From the NCBI GenBank assembly GCA_052267165.1, contig JBKQHO010000051.1, positions 210,121 through 274,120 on the forward strand: a DNA stretch of 64,000 nt, in the 5' to 3' direction. Numbering within the stretch: the stretch's first letter is position 1; every line of letters starts with the position of its first letter. Of this stretch, positions 35,219 through 44,734 are shown piece after piece. Position numbers and translations under genes: made by a program. The notes under the pieces were generated by a model, which saw only the letters and a list, made by a program, of their open reading frames with translations, had not been told where the DNA came from and ran no database searches. This stretch comes from CAWICD01 sp052267165. GTDB taxonomy: Bacteria > Vulcanimicrobiota > Vulcanimicrobiia > Vulcanimicrobiales > Vulcanimicrobiaceae.

Positions 35219-37651
35219 TCAGGCGCCGTACCATAGGATGTGCGCCTCCTCGAGAGGAACGCTTGCTCCGGAATAGGACGGAATGATACGAGGCGTGTAG
35301 TCGGACGCTGGGCGCGATGCGGGAACTTCGGCCAAATAGATCCGAGCGCCGGGAGAAAACTCGACGTCCTCCCTCTGCGTCATGTCCGCTGTGAACGGCG
35401 GCTCACCCTTACGGGGATCTGCGTACATCTGGATGCGAACCCAGTCGGCGCGTAGCTCTCCGAGATAAACCTCAGTTCGAACCGCATGTTCTTGTGGAGT
35501 GCTCGTGACACGAAGCTCGCCGAATCGGAGCGACGCCCAATGCTCCGCCAAGGCTTGCTTCCATTGCAGCAGCGTTCCGGCCGAAAATTGTGGGGTCAAA
35601 AGAGACATGCTCTCGCGCATCAGGGCGACCCACTCAGTCGGAATTCCGCTTTCGGCACGGTTGTAAAATGCCGGGATGACCTGCTTTTCAAGCACGTCAT
35701 AGAGTTCTTCCGCTTCGGCTGCGTCCCAGGCCGGATCGTCGCCATGTTCGTTGCCGTCACCGAGCGCCCAACCGACTGCCGGAGAATAGGCTTCGGCCCA
35801 CCATCCGTCCAGTTCAGATAGATTGAGGCCGCCGTTGACGAGCACTTTCATCCCGCTCGTGCCGCACGCTTCCCATGGCCGCCGCGGCGTATTGATCCAG
35901 AGGTCGGCACCCTGTACGAGCCGCTCGGCCAGTACTAAGTCGTAATCGCTCAGGAAGACCGCGTGGCGGCGCACCTCGGGCCGCTCGACGAATTCGATCC
36001 AGGCCTTGACCATCGCTTGACCGGCGCGATCTTGCGGATGCGCCTTGCCGGCGAGCACGAGCTGCACCGGACGTGCCGGATCGGTCAGCATGCGAACGAG
36101 CCGCTCCGGGTCGTGCAGAAGCAAATTCGGTCGCTTGCACGTTGCGAACCGACGCGCAAAGCCCAAGGTCAAGGTGTTCGGATCGAATCTGCCGGCCGCA
36201 ACACTCGAGTCTCCCCCGCGAGCGGCAAGCTCGAAGGCAACGCGCTCGCGCACGAAGCGGACCAGCTCGAGACGGTTCGAGGCGCGAAGCTCCCACAGCG
36301 CACCGTCCGTCGCCTTGCGAATATCGTCTCCGACGGCTTCCAAGGCTCCGCGCCAACGGTCGGCACCGCAAGCCGCCGTCCAGAGCGCATCGGCAGCCTC
36401 TGAATCCCAGGTGGGAGCGTGCACGCCGTTCGTGACGTAGGCGACGGGCACCTCAGCCTCAGGCCAGCGCGGAAACAAGCCCTGAAAAATGTTTCGGCTG
36501 ACCGCGCCGTGCAGCCGGCTCACGCCGTCGATCGTCCCACTGCCGCGAATGGCGAGGTGAGCCAGGTTGAAAGGTTCATCGGCATTGCCGGCGTCCGCGC
36601 GCCCGAGCGCTAACAAACGCCGGAGATCGATGCCGAGACGCTCCCGCGCGTAGCGCTCCAGATATGGGCCGATCAGGCTAGGCGCGAAGCGGTCGAAGCC
36701 GGCTTCCACAGGGGTGTGGGTCGTGAAGACGTTTCCAGCCCGCGTGACGGCTAACGCCGCTTCAAACGACTGCCCGGTGTCCTCCATGAAACTTCGAGCA
36801 CGCTCGAGGACGGCAAAGGCCGCGTGTCCCTCGTTCAAATGGCAAACTTCCGGACTGAGGCCAAGACCGCGCAGCAGCCGCCAGCCGCCGATGCCGAGCG
36901 CGACTTCCTGCATCAACCGTAGCTCGGGTCCGCCGCCGTAGAGTTCGCTTGTGATGCCGCGATAGGCCGGCGGGTTGGCGGGGTCGTTGCTATCGAGCAA
37001 ATAGAGTTTGAGGCGACCGATCTGAGCCTGCCAGGCCCGCAGCCAAACCTTTTGCCCCGGCAAGATGACGTTCAGCCTGAACCACTCGCCTTCTTTGTTG
37101 CGCACGGGTGTGATAGGCAACTGGCCGGGGTCGTTGTACGGGTACAAGGCCCGCTGGCTTCCGTCGCCGTCGATGACCTGACGAAAGTGACCCTGCTGGT
37201 AGAGAAGGCCCACTCCAACGACCGGCACGCCCAAATCGCTGGCGCCCTTGAGCTGGTCACCGGCTACATTCCCCAGGCCCCCGGAATAGATCGGCAGCGC
37301 TTCACTCAGCCCAAACTCCATGCTGCAATAGGCGACACAGCTCAGTGACGACCCGCCGTGCACGCGCTGAAACCATGCCCGCGCCTCGACGTCTTCACGC
37401 TGCTGCTTGCGGAGCTCGCGAACGCGCGCGCCGAAAACGGGGTCGTCTTCGAGTGCCTTGAGCTTCATCCCTGACGCCGTTTGCAATACGACCCACGGGT
37501 TGTGGGTAAGCTCCCACAACTCGGGATCGATCTTGCGCCAGACCGGATCCGTCGTATGGTCCCAGCAGTTACGAAGGTCCAAAGCCAGTTCCACCAAAGG
37601 GTCCCGCACTCCGGACTCGGTTTCGAACAGCGCGCTGTTCAGGTCGCGCAT
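35219..37651 (-). CDS. glgP: Alpha-glucan (glycogen/maltodextrin) phosphorylase, DUF3417 type
   Basis: The enzyme releases glucose 1-phosphate from alpha-1,4-glucans. The 810-residue protein shows an N-terminal DUF3417 region followed by the GT35 core: YCSMEFGLSEALPIYSGGLG, ICHLNEGHAAFA-like VCHLNEGHAAFAVLERAR, TTHTPVEAGFDRF, and the PLP region EACGTSGMKVLVNGGLN with the cofactor lysine. This is the short, non-allosteric alpha-glucan phosphorylase family (TIGR02094). The start has a GAGGAA ribosome site. A K+ channel gene follows. Confidence 0.95.
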   Translation of the reverse strand: MRDLNSALFETESGVRDPLVELALDLRNCWDHTTDPVWRKIDPELWELTHNPWVVLQTASGMKLKALEDDPVFGARVRELRKQQREDVEARAWFQRVHGGSSLSCVAYCSMEFGLSEALPIYSGGLGNVAGDQLKGASDLGVPVVGVGLLYQQGHFRQVIDGDGSQRALYPYNDPGQLPITPVRNKEGEWFRLNVILPGQKVWLRAWQAQIGRLKLYLLDSNDPANPPAYRGITSELYGGGPELRLMQEVALGIGGWRLLRGLGLSPEVCHLNEGHAAFAVLERARSFMEDTGQSFEAALAVTRAGNVFTTHTPVEAGFDRFAPSLIGPYLERYARERLGIDLRRLLALGRADAGNADEPFNLAHLAIRGSGTIDGVSRLHGAVSRNIFQGLFPRWPEAEVPVAYVTNGVHAPTWDSEAADALWTAACGADRWRGALEAVGDDIRKATDGALWELRASNRLELVRFVRERVAFELAARGGDSSVAAGRFDPNTLTLGFARRFATCKRPNLLLHDPERLVRMLTDPARPVQLVLAGKAHPQDRAGQAMVKAWIEFVERPEVRRHAVFLSDYDLVLAERLVQGADLWINTPRRPWEACGTSGMKVLVNGGLNLSELDGWWAEAYSPAVGWALGDGNEHGDDPAWDAAEAEELYDVLEKQVIPAFYNRAESGIPTEWVALMRESMSLLTPQFSAGTLLQWKQALAEHWASLRFGELRVTSTPQEHAVRTEVYLGELRADWVRIQMYADPRKGEPPFTADMTQREDVEFSPGARIYLAEVPASRPASDYTPRIIPSYSGASVPLEEAHILWYGA

Positions 37652-38115
37652 GAAGCCATTCCTCTTTTCTCAGCTGGTTCGACCAGCTCGGCGCCCTGAA
37701 GACTCACCGGCTCAGAATACGGCAAGCCCATAAAGGCTTCGTGAACAAAGGTTAAGAGCCGCGTCGCCTCCGTTGGGCACGCCCAGCAACCCTGCGAGAG
37801 TCGCAACTCCTCGACAAAAATCGAACGGATCCGAGCGGTCGTTTTAGGCTCTTCAGTGTGGATCGCGTTGCACGCGCCATGTAAGCCTGCATAGCAAGCT
37901 GGCGCGCGGCGGCTGATTTCTTGGTCGACGGGAGCCTCGGGCGTATGAGGGGTCCCGATAGGGGCTTGACCCACGGTATATTGTATGGTGAAGTTGGAAT
38001 GGTACTAAATATAGGGTGCGGCACATCCGGGTTGGGCTGGTGAACGTCAAGGCGGCCGCTGTGCTGCCTCGCGAAGCTCCGTTGCCAAACGGTACGCCAC
38101 GGAAGGAAGTCGTCA
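37652..38115. other. Divergent promoter region of glgP and a coiled-coil gene
   Basis: About 460 bp. The segment 37960-38016 is clearly AT-richer than the rest and contains CTTGACC, TATATTGTATGG and TACTAAATATAGG, so it probably holds the promoter of the plus-strand gene, although no pair of boxes has ideal spacing. A minus-strand open frame overlaps the glgP start but lacks a start codon with a ribosome site. Confidence 0.45.
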
Positions 38116-38661
38116 ATGTCGATCAACGGCAGCCTCGAGATCGTCGCGCAGGCAGCGGAGGACGCGCGGCACGATCGCGCGACGCAGTTGGAGGCAGCCC
38201 GACAGGCCCTTGAGCGCGCGAAGACGGCCTTACAGGCAGCGCAGGCCCGGGTCAAAGCCGCCCATCACCGGCTCGCCGCGGGCTCGCCGGCAACCGTCCT
38301 CGCTGCCGCTGAGGCGGAAGTGGCCACGCAGGCCCAGCAGCTGCGGACTGCCAGCGAACTCCACCAGGAGCTCCTTGTCCAGGACGTGCGCAGCTCTTAC
38401 CGCGAGCGCAGGGCCGAACATCTCGAACGCCTCGCCCAATATCGTGAGAATGAGGCCGAGCGCGAGCGGCTCGTGCCGCAGATCCAGATGCTCAAAGCCG
38501 AGCTCGTCGCCAAGCAACACCGCCTTACGTGGCTCGAACGAAACACCGAGAGCGGACCCCCGAGCGGTGCGGCTCTGCGCGCTTTCACCGTGCAGCATTG
38601 CGAGCTGCTGCGCGCGGCCGGGGATCTCAGTCAAGAGGATTGGGAGCAACTCAACCGCTAG
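38116..38661 (+). CDS. Coiled-coil protein of unknown function
   Basis: The 181-residue protein (ribosome site GGAAGG before ATG) is almost wholly helical with heptad-like Ala/Glu/Arg/Leu spacing over residues 5-150 (LEAARQALERAKTALQAAQA, then QYRENEAERERLVPQIQML). No signal peptide or membrane segment is visible. It converges with the next minus-strand gene, with a 4-bp overlap of the two ends. Family not recognised. Confidence 0.7.
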   Translation: MSINGSLEIVAQAAEDARHDRATQLEAARQALERAKTALQAAQARVKAAHHRLAAGSPATVLAAAEAEVATQAQQLRTASELHQELLVQDVRSSYRERRAEHLERLAQYRENEAERERLVPQIQMLKAELVAKQHRLTWLERNTESGPPSGAALRAFTVQHCELLRAAGDLSQEDWEQLNR

Positions 38662-39083
38662 ATGCCGCTCGGAAGCTCCGTCAGTAGCTTAGCAGTAGTG
38701 CTGAGTTGCGGGTAGGCGTCAGCGATGGCGTGTAGCACGCGCACGCGAAGCAACGAAGCCGACTCGACAGCCAGCGTCGCGTAGTAGACACGCTGATATT
38801 GGGCTTCAAACAGCGAGCAGAGATAGTTGACTGCGGTTCGTTCGGGAAACGAATCGCCTTGTTCTTTGGCTCCTTCCCCGCAACGGGCGAGGGACGCCCG
38901 ATGGTGGTCGCGCGCCCGGCTGACAAGCGTTGCCCATGACAAGACGGGGACGTCGATCTGGATTTTCTCGACCTCGGCCAGGATCGCGAGGCGGTACTTT
39001 TCTGCCTCGTCGGCAAGGAACAGTCCGCGCCTTGCTGAGGCGCGGGCCCTCGCGTCCTTTACTTGTTTCCCTAAGTTTAACAT
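38658..39083 (-). CDS. Helical cytoplasmic protein of unknown function
   Basis: The 141-residue protein has a ribosome site (AGGAGATC) before ATG 39083. It is helical and basic at the N-terminus (KQVKDARARASARRG), with a middle segment EVEKIQIDVPVLSWATLV and a C-terminal helix rich in Ala and Leu. No recognised domain. A candidate promoter with a DnaA-box at the start point lies about 260 bp upstream (39335-39377). Confidence 0.65.
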   Translation of the reverse strand: MLNLGKQVKDARARASARRGLFLADEAEKYRLAILAEVEKIQIDVPVLSWATLVSRARDHHRASLARCGEGAKEQGDSFPERTAVNYLCSLFEAQYQRVYYATLAVESASLLRVRVLHAIADAYPQLSTTAKLLTELPSGI

Positions 39084-39559
39084 CTAGGTGATCTCCTCTC
39101 GTGTACGAGCGCTCAGACCCTTCGAGGGACCGAGTTTTCAACGCGAACCGGCCTGGCGTCGGCTCAGGGAGCGGCAGAAAAGAGCGGAGCCCGCCTCTGT
39201 TGTCGGAGACGTCGTCGGCACCGAAGAGCAGCGGCGACGATATCGAGAGCCGCCGCCTCGCTCAGATCAGATTTGCACCGTAGGTTGCGCGATGACCCGA
39301 CTAGCGGCGCCGGGCGACAGTGCGGGCTTCTGACTTATCCACAGGGCGATTGTACACATCTTCTGCGCAAATGCCAGCGCAACGCATCGCTCGTCGCGCA
39401 AAAGAACGTTTGCCCGCGACTTTCCGTCACATGCGCTATCTGCGTGGTAGCAACGTCCTCAACGAAGACCAACCTTTTTCGAAGGTCTCAACGCAATCGG
39501 CGTGAGGAGTATCTTAGTCCAAGTCCGGCAACGCCCGCAATGTGACGAATGGCGATACG
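39084..39559. other. Intergenic region with one promoter candidate and a perfect DnaA box
   Basis: No gene was recognised in these 476 bp. The notable content is the minus-strand promoter candidate with DnaA box described in the separate regulatory entry at 39335-39377. Confidence 0.5.
39335..39377 (-). promoter_or_regulatory. Candidate promoter with a DnaA box over the start point
   Basis: On the minus strand CTGGCA (39377-39372), a 17-bp spacer and TACAAT (39354-39349) form a sigma-70-like promoter. The predicted start near 39342 lies within TGTGGATAA (39343-39335), a perfect DnaA box (TTATCCACA on the plus strand). It points at the 38658-39083 gene. DnaA control is inference from one site. 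Confidence 0.4.
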
Positions 39560-39832
39560 CTACACGATGCCTTCGATGCGGCGCTCGAGCTCGCGTAAGA
39601 ACTGTCGAATCGTCTCTTCCGAATGCCCCTGCGGGATCAAGTCAGCCAGCGGGGCCGCGCCGGCTAGAGCCGTTCCGATCGACGCCAAGTATTGCGCCGG
39701 CGTCGCCCCAAGCGCGCGACCTTGCACGACCTGTTGTAGCACGCGATCCGCCCCATCGAGCGGATCCGCTTCGAATTGGACACCGTAGATGAGAGCACGA
39801 ATGTGGCCCTTCCAATTATCGACCGGCGCCAT
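39560..39832 (-). CDS. Small conserved-looking protein of unknown function
   Basis: The 90-residue product reads like a compact helical domain: HIRALIYGVQFEADPLDGAD, then RVLQQVVQGRALGATPAQYL and SEETIRQFLRELERRI. It starts 35 bp after the end of the secreted-protein gene at 39867 and could share its transcript. No signal peptide and no recognised family. Confidence 0.55.
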   Translation of the reverse strand: MAPVDNWKGHIRALIYGVQFEADPLDGADRVLQQVVQGRALGATPAQYLASIGTALAGAAPLADLIPQGHSEETIRQFLRELERRIEGIV

Positions 39833-39866
39833 CCTCGTCGCCTACGACCTCAGCTTCACCGACTCG

Positions 39867-40664
39867 TCAGTCGGGCGCATGTCCGCCGCAATGCGCCGGG
39901 ACTTCCCATGGCGGTGACTCCCGGATGACGTTGTAGTCGAAGCAGTCCGAATCCGTCGGATCCTGGTATGGAGTGATGACCGGCATTCCCGGCATGCGCT
40001 GCGGATGGGGCGGCAGAGAAGTATACGGGGCGACCATCGCTTTGAACATGTCCGGCGTAACGCGATAACTGGCGGCGATCTGCTCGACGATCGGGCGGTC
40101 CTGCGCAGCGAGACTCGACGGCACGAGCGCAAGGAAGAGGATGTTCTTGTAAAGACCGAGGTAATCGGGCCGAAGCGAGCAGATGATCACTTCAAACTTT
40201 TGAGATGCGCCGCCGGTATCGCCTCCGAGGAGACGAGTGCAGGCCGACAACTTCGTCGGGATCTCCGCGGCGAAGGTTAGCTGCGGCTGCGGGAGACCCT
40301 GTTTGGCCGCGCCGATTTGAAGGATCGTCGCGAACTTCTCCTTTAGACTGGCGCTGAACGGCAGATGGAACGCGACCTCGCCGCTGAGGCTGCCGCCGGG
40401 CGGCGCGTTCTTACCGATGACGATGACCCCGAGATTGACGCGCTCGCCCTGTGGCCCCGTGATGTACACAAAGCCCTTCGCTCCCTTTGCGAGACTCCAG
40501 CCGTCAGGAATTCCGACCGACACGGTTTTATCGGCCGTCGTCGCAGTTCTGAGCGTTGAAGCATCAGCCGGCGTCGCGGCGCCGAACGACGAAGTGATGA
40601 GGGCGAGAAGCGCTGCGGCCGCCGGCCCGAGTAAAATACGAAAAGTACGACCCAATACGAACAT
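39867..40664 (-). CDS. Secreted protein of unknown function
   Basis: The ATG at 40664 starts a signal peptide (MFVLGRTFRILLGPAAAALL, cleaved near ADAST); a longer frame begins at 40715. The mature 230 residues resemble a PsbP/Mog1-like alpha-beta sandwich: VSVGIPDGWSLAKGAKGFVY and ITGPQGERVNLGVIVIG, with two cysteines later (ACTRLL, VIICSL). The C-terminal tail is Pro-rich and ends with two more cysteines. The fold suggestion is tentative. Confidence 0.65.
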   Translation of the reverse strand: MFVLGRTFRILLGPAAAALLALITSSFGAATPADASTLRTATTADKTVSVGIPDGWSLAKGAKGFVYITGPQGERVNLGVIVIGKNAPPGGSLSGEVAFHLPFSASLKEKFATILQIGAAKQGLPQPQLTFAAEIPTKLSACTRLLGGDTGGASQKFEVIICSLRPDYLGLYKNILFLALVPSSLAAQDRPIVEQIAASYRVTPDMFKAMVAPYTSLPPHPQRMPGMPVITPYQDPTDSDCFDYNVIRESPPWEVPAHCGGHAPD

Positions 40665-40790
40665 ACGAGCGACTCCATAGGGCAGCCGAGAACGTGGCTT
40701 CTTTGTTCCCGCCACATCCTGGCATACCTGGCTCGCGAAGTCGACCTCGGAGCGGCGTCACGCACGGTGCGCGCTGGTTTTGCTGCTCCG

Positions 40791-43700
40791 TTACGGTGCC
40801 GCCGATGGAGACGTGAACGGCGACGTTGCGGGCGCCGGAGACGCGGCTGGGGCGGGCAGCGCGGAGGGCTGCGGCCGGCTGCGCAGGCTCCCCCCGCCTT
40901 GGGGTAACTCGAACGGCTGCACGAACACGAGGCCGATCTTCGGAACGTAGAAGAGTCCGGGCCGTCCACCCTCGGCCGCGATCCCTTTGGCTTTCGCGTC
41001 GGCCGCCGAGAGAATCGTTACGTATGCGCATCCGATGAAGGCGCGGTAGGCTTTCACGGCCGGCGAGTTCACATACGCGCGGCGCGCGGCCTGCGCTTCG
41101 GGCGAAAGCTCGTCGCGTCCCTGCGTTTGCCCGACGACCTCGTCACCGTTCGCGCCGCCGAACCCGCCCCCAGGGCCAAACCCGCCCCGGCCACCGCGCG
41201 AAAAGCCCTGGCCGTTCCCGTTCTGTCCGGCGCCGGGCGGCCGCGGCAGATTTGGGCGAAACTCGAGATAGTATGGTACCGTATGATTCACGTTCGACTT
41301 GTGGGCTACGACGGTCGCTTGCGGGATAGCGCGCAGCGTCGTGCTGCCGCTCTCGTACGCCACCACATACGCCCGAAGCGCGTCGTAGAGCGGCTTCGCG
41401 GCCGCCTGCGCATCGGCGTCACAGCTCGTTCGTGCCGTGTCGAGCGAGAGCGGATCGACGCCCGGAGGCGGCGGGTTGGAGGTAAAGCGTTGGAAGCCAC
41501 CGCGCGGATTCGCGCTGGCGGTGGGCGTGGGCTCGGGCGCGGCGGCGACGCGGGCCGCGCGCGCGAACTGCCGAAACGAGGGGCCCGGAGCGGGTCCGCC
41601 GATCACCACCGCATAGGAAAGGAAAATCGTGCGCGGCGTCAGCGGCGTTGCGGCGGTCAGATACGCAGCGCCGTCCGAGAGTGCCAACGGCCTGGCAAAG
41701 CTGTCAGTGGCAAAATCGCCCGCGTATGCATTGAAGGCGTTGTTCATGAACAGCGTCACCTGCCCGGGCCCGAGCCGGTGTGAAGCGCCGAAGCTGAAGT
41801 TCGCGTAGGGGCCGAGATTCTGCTGATTGTTCGCGCCGACGTACTGCACGTTCGCGAGCAGTTCGAGACCGCTGCGCGGCAACAGGCCGTCGATCGTCAG
41901 CCCGCCCTTGTGCAGCGGGCGATTCGGAAGCTGCGCGCCGACGATCGTCGTGGAAGGGCCGTCGGCAAGGCGAGATCCGGCGGCTGTTAGACGGGCCGCG
42001 TTCAACGAGTACGTCGGCATGATCTCGACGTACGGTGAGAGCGCGAAGCGCCCCGTGAAATCGAAGCCTTCGTAAACCCGGCTCGTCCCCGCGACCGATT
42101 CCTGGGCGTAGACCGTCGGCGCCGGCGCCGCTAGGCCGCAGACGCTCGGCCCGCGGTACGCGGCATAGAGCGTTTGCAGATAGCCGGGTCCGGCTGCATC
42201 GAAATAGCTCGCCGGCTCGGCGATCAGCGCGTTGATCAGCTGGCCGGACTGCGCCTGAACATAGGCATCGAGCGAGAGCGACGCGCCGCCGTGGAACTGG
42301 TGGGACCACGCAGCCGTGAGCGAGGTCGCCGATTGCTTCTGGCCGTCGCCGGTATCGCCGGGCCCGCTCACGACCGCGCTCTGCGCTTGGCAGTTGAAGC
42401 GCGCCGAGATTGGATCGGAAAAGGAGCGCACCGCGTTCAAGTTCGGCTGCGAGCTGCCGGCGTTCAGAGAAAGCGCGTAGGCGTCCGCGGTCGCCGGCGT
42501 CCAGGCCGAGCTGATGCCGCCCAGGATCGAGCCGCCTAAGCCGCTCGTGTCGGCAAACGAGACCGAGGGCGTCAGCGTGAGATGGTCGTTCGACTTGATC
42601 GCGTCGTTGAATTGGAAGCGCGTCGACGACGCGGCGTTGGTGAAGGGCGTGACGTACTGCGAACCGGTCACCGGAAGGGACTCGTCGATCGCCGCGTAGG
42701 TGTTGCCGACGAACGAGAACGTGTGATTGCCTTGCGCGATCGAAGCGCTGTAGGCGACGCCTCGCGTCACCGTGTTCGAGTTGCTCAGCGAGGGGTCGAG
42801 GGTCGGTACGTAGGCTGCCGGATTCGTCGGGTCGAGCACGTTCGGCGCCAGCACGTAGCGGTTCAGATCGTCGGAGACGGTCGTGCTCGAATTGGTGTAG
42901 GCCGAGAAATTCGTTTCCACGTTGCCGATCAGCGACTGCACCGTGGCGTAGGCCATGCCGTAGCGCCCGAAGGTTCGATTCCCGGGCCCGATGCCGCATG
43001 GCAGGAGGGTGACGTCCTGCGCGCAGATCGCGGACGCGTCGCGGTTCGTGTCGAGCGCGGTCGCGCTGATCGACGTGCGTTCGTCGCCGAGCGAGTAGCG
43101 CAGTTTGACGAGGTCGCTGAGCGAGGTCGACTCGCCGCCGTGCGGGTACGTCAGGCCGCTTTGATCCTCGTAGTCCTGGAACGTCAGCGGGTTGTTGGAG
43201 CCGCGCGAGGTGTGCTCGACCACGAACCCCAGTTTGTCGACCGAGCCCGTCGCGGCAAGCAGATAGTTCGAGCGATCGTAAGTCCCGGTCGTGCCCGAGG
43301 CGCGGATCTGCAGCGCCTGCGTCGGCTGCAGCGTGGAGAAATTGACGCCGCCCGCCAGACCGCCGGCCGTGGGCGAGAAGCTGACTTGCGAGCCGGCGAA
43401 CAGGTCGGTTCCGATCGAGCGCAGGTTGCCGGCAGCGCCCGGAGCCGAGAGCGGGATGCCGTCGAGTGTCAATGCGGTCTGCGACTCGTCTTGGTTGTGC
43501 AGCGAGATCTGGACGGCGCTCGTTGGATCGGTCGCGTCGGTCGTCACGCTGACGCCCGCAAGCTTGTCGAGGGCATCCGTCAGCGAGTCCGACAGACGGC
43601 GGATGGGGCTGTCGGCGTTGAGGTCCGTCGTGGAGATCGAGACCCTGGCCCGGGCGCTGACGGTCGCGATGACGCGCAAGTTCGAACCACCGCCCGCTGA

Positions 43701-44108
43701 GGGGGAGGCGCCTGGGGAAGGCGCGCCCGGCGCGCCGGCTGTTTCGGGAGCAGTCCCCTTGCTCAGTTGGAAGCGCACGTGGACGGCGCGGTCAGGCAGA
43801 ACGTCGAATTCGCGCGTGCCGGCGCTGTCGTATCCGCGCAGCGTGATGCGAACGCGATAGATGCCTACCGGAACGTCCGTGAATTTGATGGTGCCCGTAT
43901 CGTTCGTCAGCGCGTTCGCCGTCTGCGCACCGAAAAGGAAGGTGCGCACGTTGCCGAGCGGGGCATCGTTTGCGGCGTCCACCACGACGAGGTCGATCTC
44001 TCCCTCGTCGCTTTGCGCCAGAGCTCCCGTAGGCACTGCGAAAAGCAGGACGACCAACAGGAGCGCGAAGGCAAACTGAAGCCGGCAGAGCGTCATACGC
44101 ACGCGCAT
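40791..44108 (-). CDS. TonB-dependent receptor-like outer membrane protein with carboxypeptidase-regulatory domain
   Basis: The protein (about 1105 residues from ATG 44108) has a signal peptide (ending VPTGALAQS), then a carboxypeptidase-regulatory-like beta domain (IDLVVVDAANDAPLGNVRTF, then GIYRVRITLRGYDS), a Pro/Ser linker, and a plug domain (SDSLTDALDKLAGVSVTTD, then LDGIPLSAPG). A beta-barrel of alternating strands spans about 290-900. The last 200 residues form an unusual C-terminal extension with a Gly/Phe-rich stretch (GRGGFGPGGGFGG) and a domain ending GRPGLFYVPKIGLVFVQPF. The ligand is unknown; no TonB or periplasmic binding gene is near. Confidence 0.85.
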   Translation of the reverse strand: MRVRMTLCRLQFAFALLLVVLLFAVPTGALAQSDEGEIDLVVVDAANDAPLGNVRTFLFGAQTANALTNDTGTIKFTDVPVGIYRVRITLRGYDSAGTREFDVLPDRAVHVRFQLSKGTAPETAGAPGAPSPGASPSAGGGSNLRVIATVSARARVSISTTDLNADSPIRRLSDSLTDALDKLAGVSVTTDATDPTSAVQISLHNQDESQTALTLDGIPLSAPGAAGNLRSIGTDLFAGSQVSFSPTAGGLAGGVNFSTLQPTQALQIRASGTTGTYDRSNYLLAATGSVDKLGFVVEHTSRGSNNPLTFQDYEDQSGLTYPHGGESTSLSDLVKLRYSLGDERTSISATALDTNRDASAICAQDVTLLPCGIGPGNRTFGRYGMAYATVQSLIGNVETNFSAYTNSSTTVSDDLNRYVLAPNVLDPTNPAAYVPTLDPSLSNSNTVTRGVAYSASIAQGNHTFSFVGNTYAAIDESLPVTGSQYVTPFTNAASSTRFQFNDAIKSNDHLTLTPSVSFADTSGLGGSILGGISSAWTPATADAYALSLNAGSSQPNLNAVRSFSDPISARFNCQAQSAVVSGPGDTGDGQKQSATSLTAAWSHQFHGGASLSLDAYVQAQSGQLINALIAEPASYFDAAGPGYLQTLYAAYRGPSVCGLAAPAPTVYAQESVAGTSRVYEGFDFTGRFALSPYVEIMPTYSLNAARLTAAGSRLADGPSTTIVGAQLPNRPLHKGGLTIDGLLPRSGLELLANVQYVGANNQQNLGPYANFSFGASHRLGPGQVTLFMNNAFNAYAGDFATDSFARPLALSDGAAYLTAATPLTPRTIFLSYAVVIGGPAPGPSFRQFARAARVAAAPEPTPTASANPRGGFQRFTSNPPPPGVDPLSLDTARTSCDADAQAAAKPLYDALRAYVVAYESGSTTLRAIPQATVVAHKSNVNHTVPYYLEFRPNLPRPPGAGQNGNGQGFSRGGRGGFGPGGGFGGANGDEVVGQTQGRDELSPEAQAARRAYVNSPAVKAYRAFIGCAYVTILSAADAKAKGIAAEGGRPGLFYVPKIGLVFVQPFELPQGGGSLRSRPQPSALPAPAASPAPATSPFTSPSAAP

Positions 44109-44257
44109 TTTCCCACGGTATGCTGAGAAACCCCTGGGATCGGCTTGGCCTCGGCCGGGGGCGCGCAGTCTCAGAATGGCGCCTGAAAGCGGAGGCTCCG
44201 AGTCCAGCGTTTTCCAAGCGTTTCTTGCCATAGTCGGCACGACTTGAGGGAGAATCG

Positions 44258-44731
44258 ATGAATCGCATAAGCGGACAATTCACAGGATTTGCCCTGGGTG
44301 CATTTGCCATCGCCTGCGTGGAAGCGGGCGTCTCCGTGCGAAGCGATGCCGCACCTCGCGTCACGGCCCAGACGACGCCCGGGCCGAGTGCGGCACCTTC
44401 GCCGCAAGCCTTGGGCCGAGCGGCGAGCCGGTAGCGTCGCCCTCCCCGCTGTTGAACCTGCTGCTCAACGTCAAGTGGGCACTGACGCATCTCGTCAGCA
44501 CCCGCGCACAACTCGATCAGACGCAGGCCGAGCACACCGAGGCGGTCGCGGTTCTTCAATCGACGCACGCGCAGTACAAGGCAGGGGTCACGACGCTGCC
44601 GCTACCGCTCAACGCGCACCGGCCTGACGCAGGCGCTGACCGATCAAGTGACCGCCGTTTACAATCTCCAGCAAGCCGAACAGGGCTACTTGTACGCCGT
44701 CGGCTCGAACCACGAGATCCCCCGGCGCTGA
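44258..44731 (+). pseudogene. Frameshifted, internally deleted TolC-type outer membrane efflux gene
   Basis: A start with a GAGGGAGA ribosome site encodes a signal-peptide-like N-terminus (MNRISGQFTGFALGAFAIAC) that stops after 58 codons. A second frame then gives LLNVKWALTHLVSTRAQLDQ, TQAEHTEAVAVLQ and AQYKAGVTTLPLPLNA, and a third gives TGLTQALTDQVTAVYNLQQA followed by EQGYLYAVGSNHE and stop. Joined, these are the C-terminal helical repeat of a TolC/OprM-type protein. At least two frameshifts (near 44415 and 44620) and loss of the central 300 residues make it non-functional. Confidence 0.75.
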
Positions 44732-44734
44732 CCG

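Noticed and set aside
37639..37974. Minus-strand open frame overlapping the start of glgP (…FVEELRLSQGCWACPTEA…)
   Set aside because: No start codon with a ribosome site, and its end overlaps glgP; likely leader DNA.
39335..39343. Chromosome origin suggested by the perfect DnaA box
   Set aside because: Only one box was seen, with no AT-rich unwinding stretch and no dnaA/dnaN neighbour.
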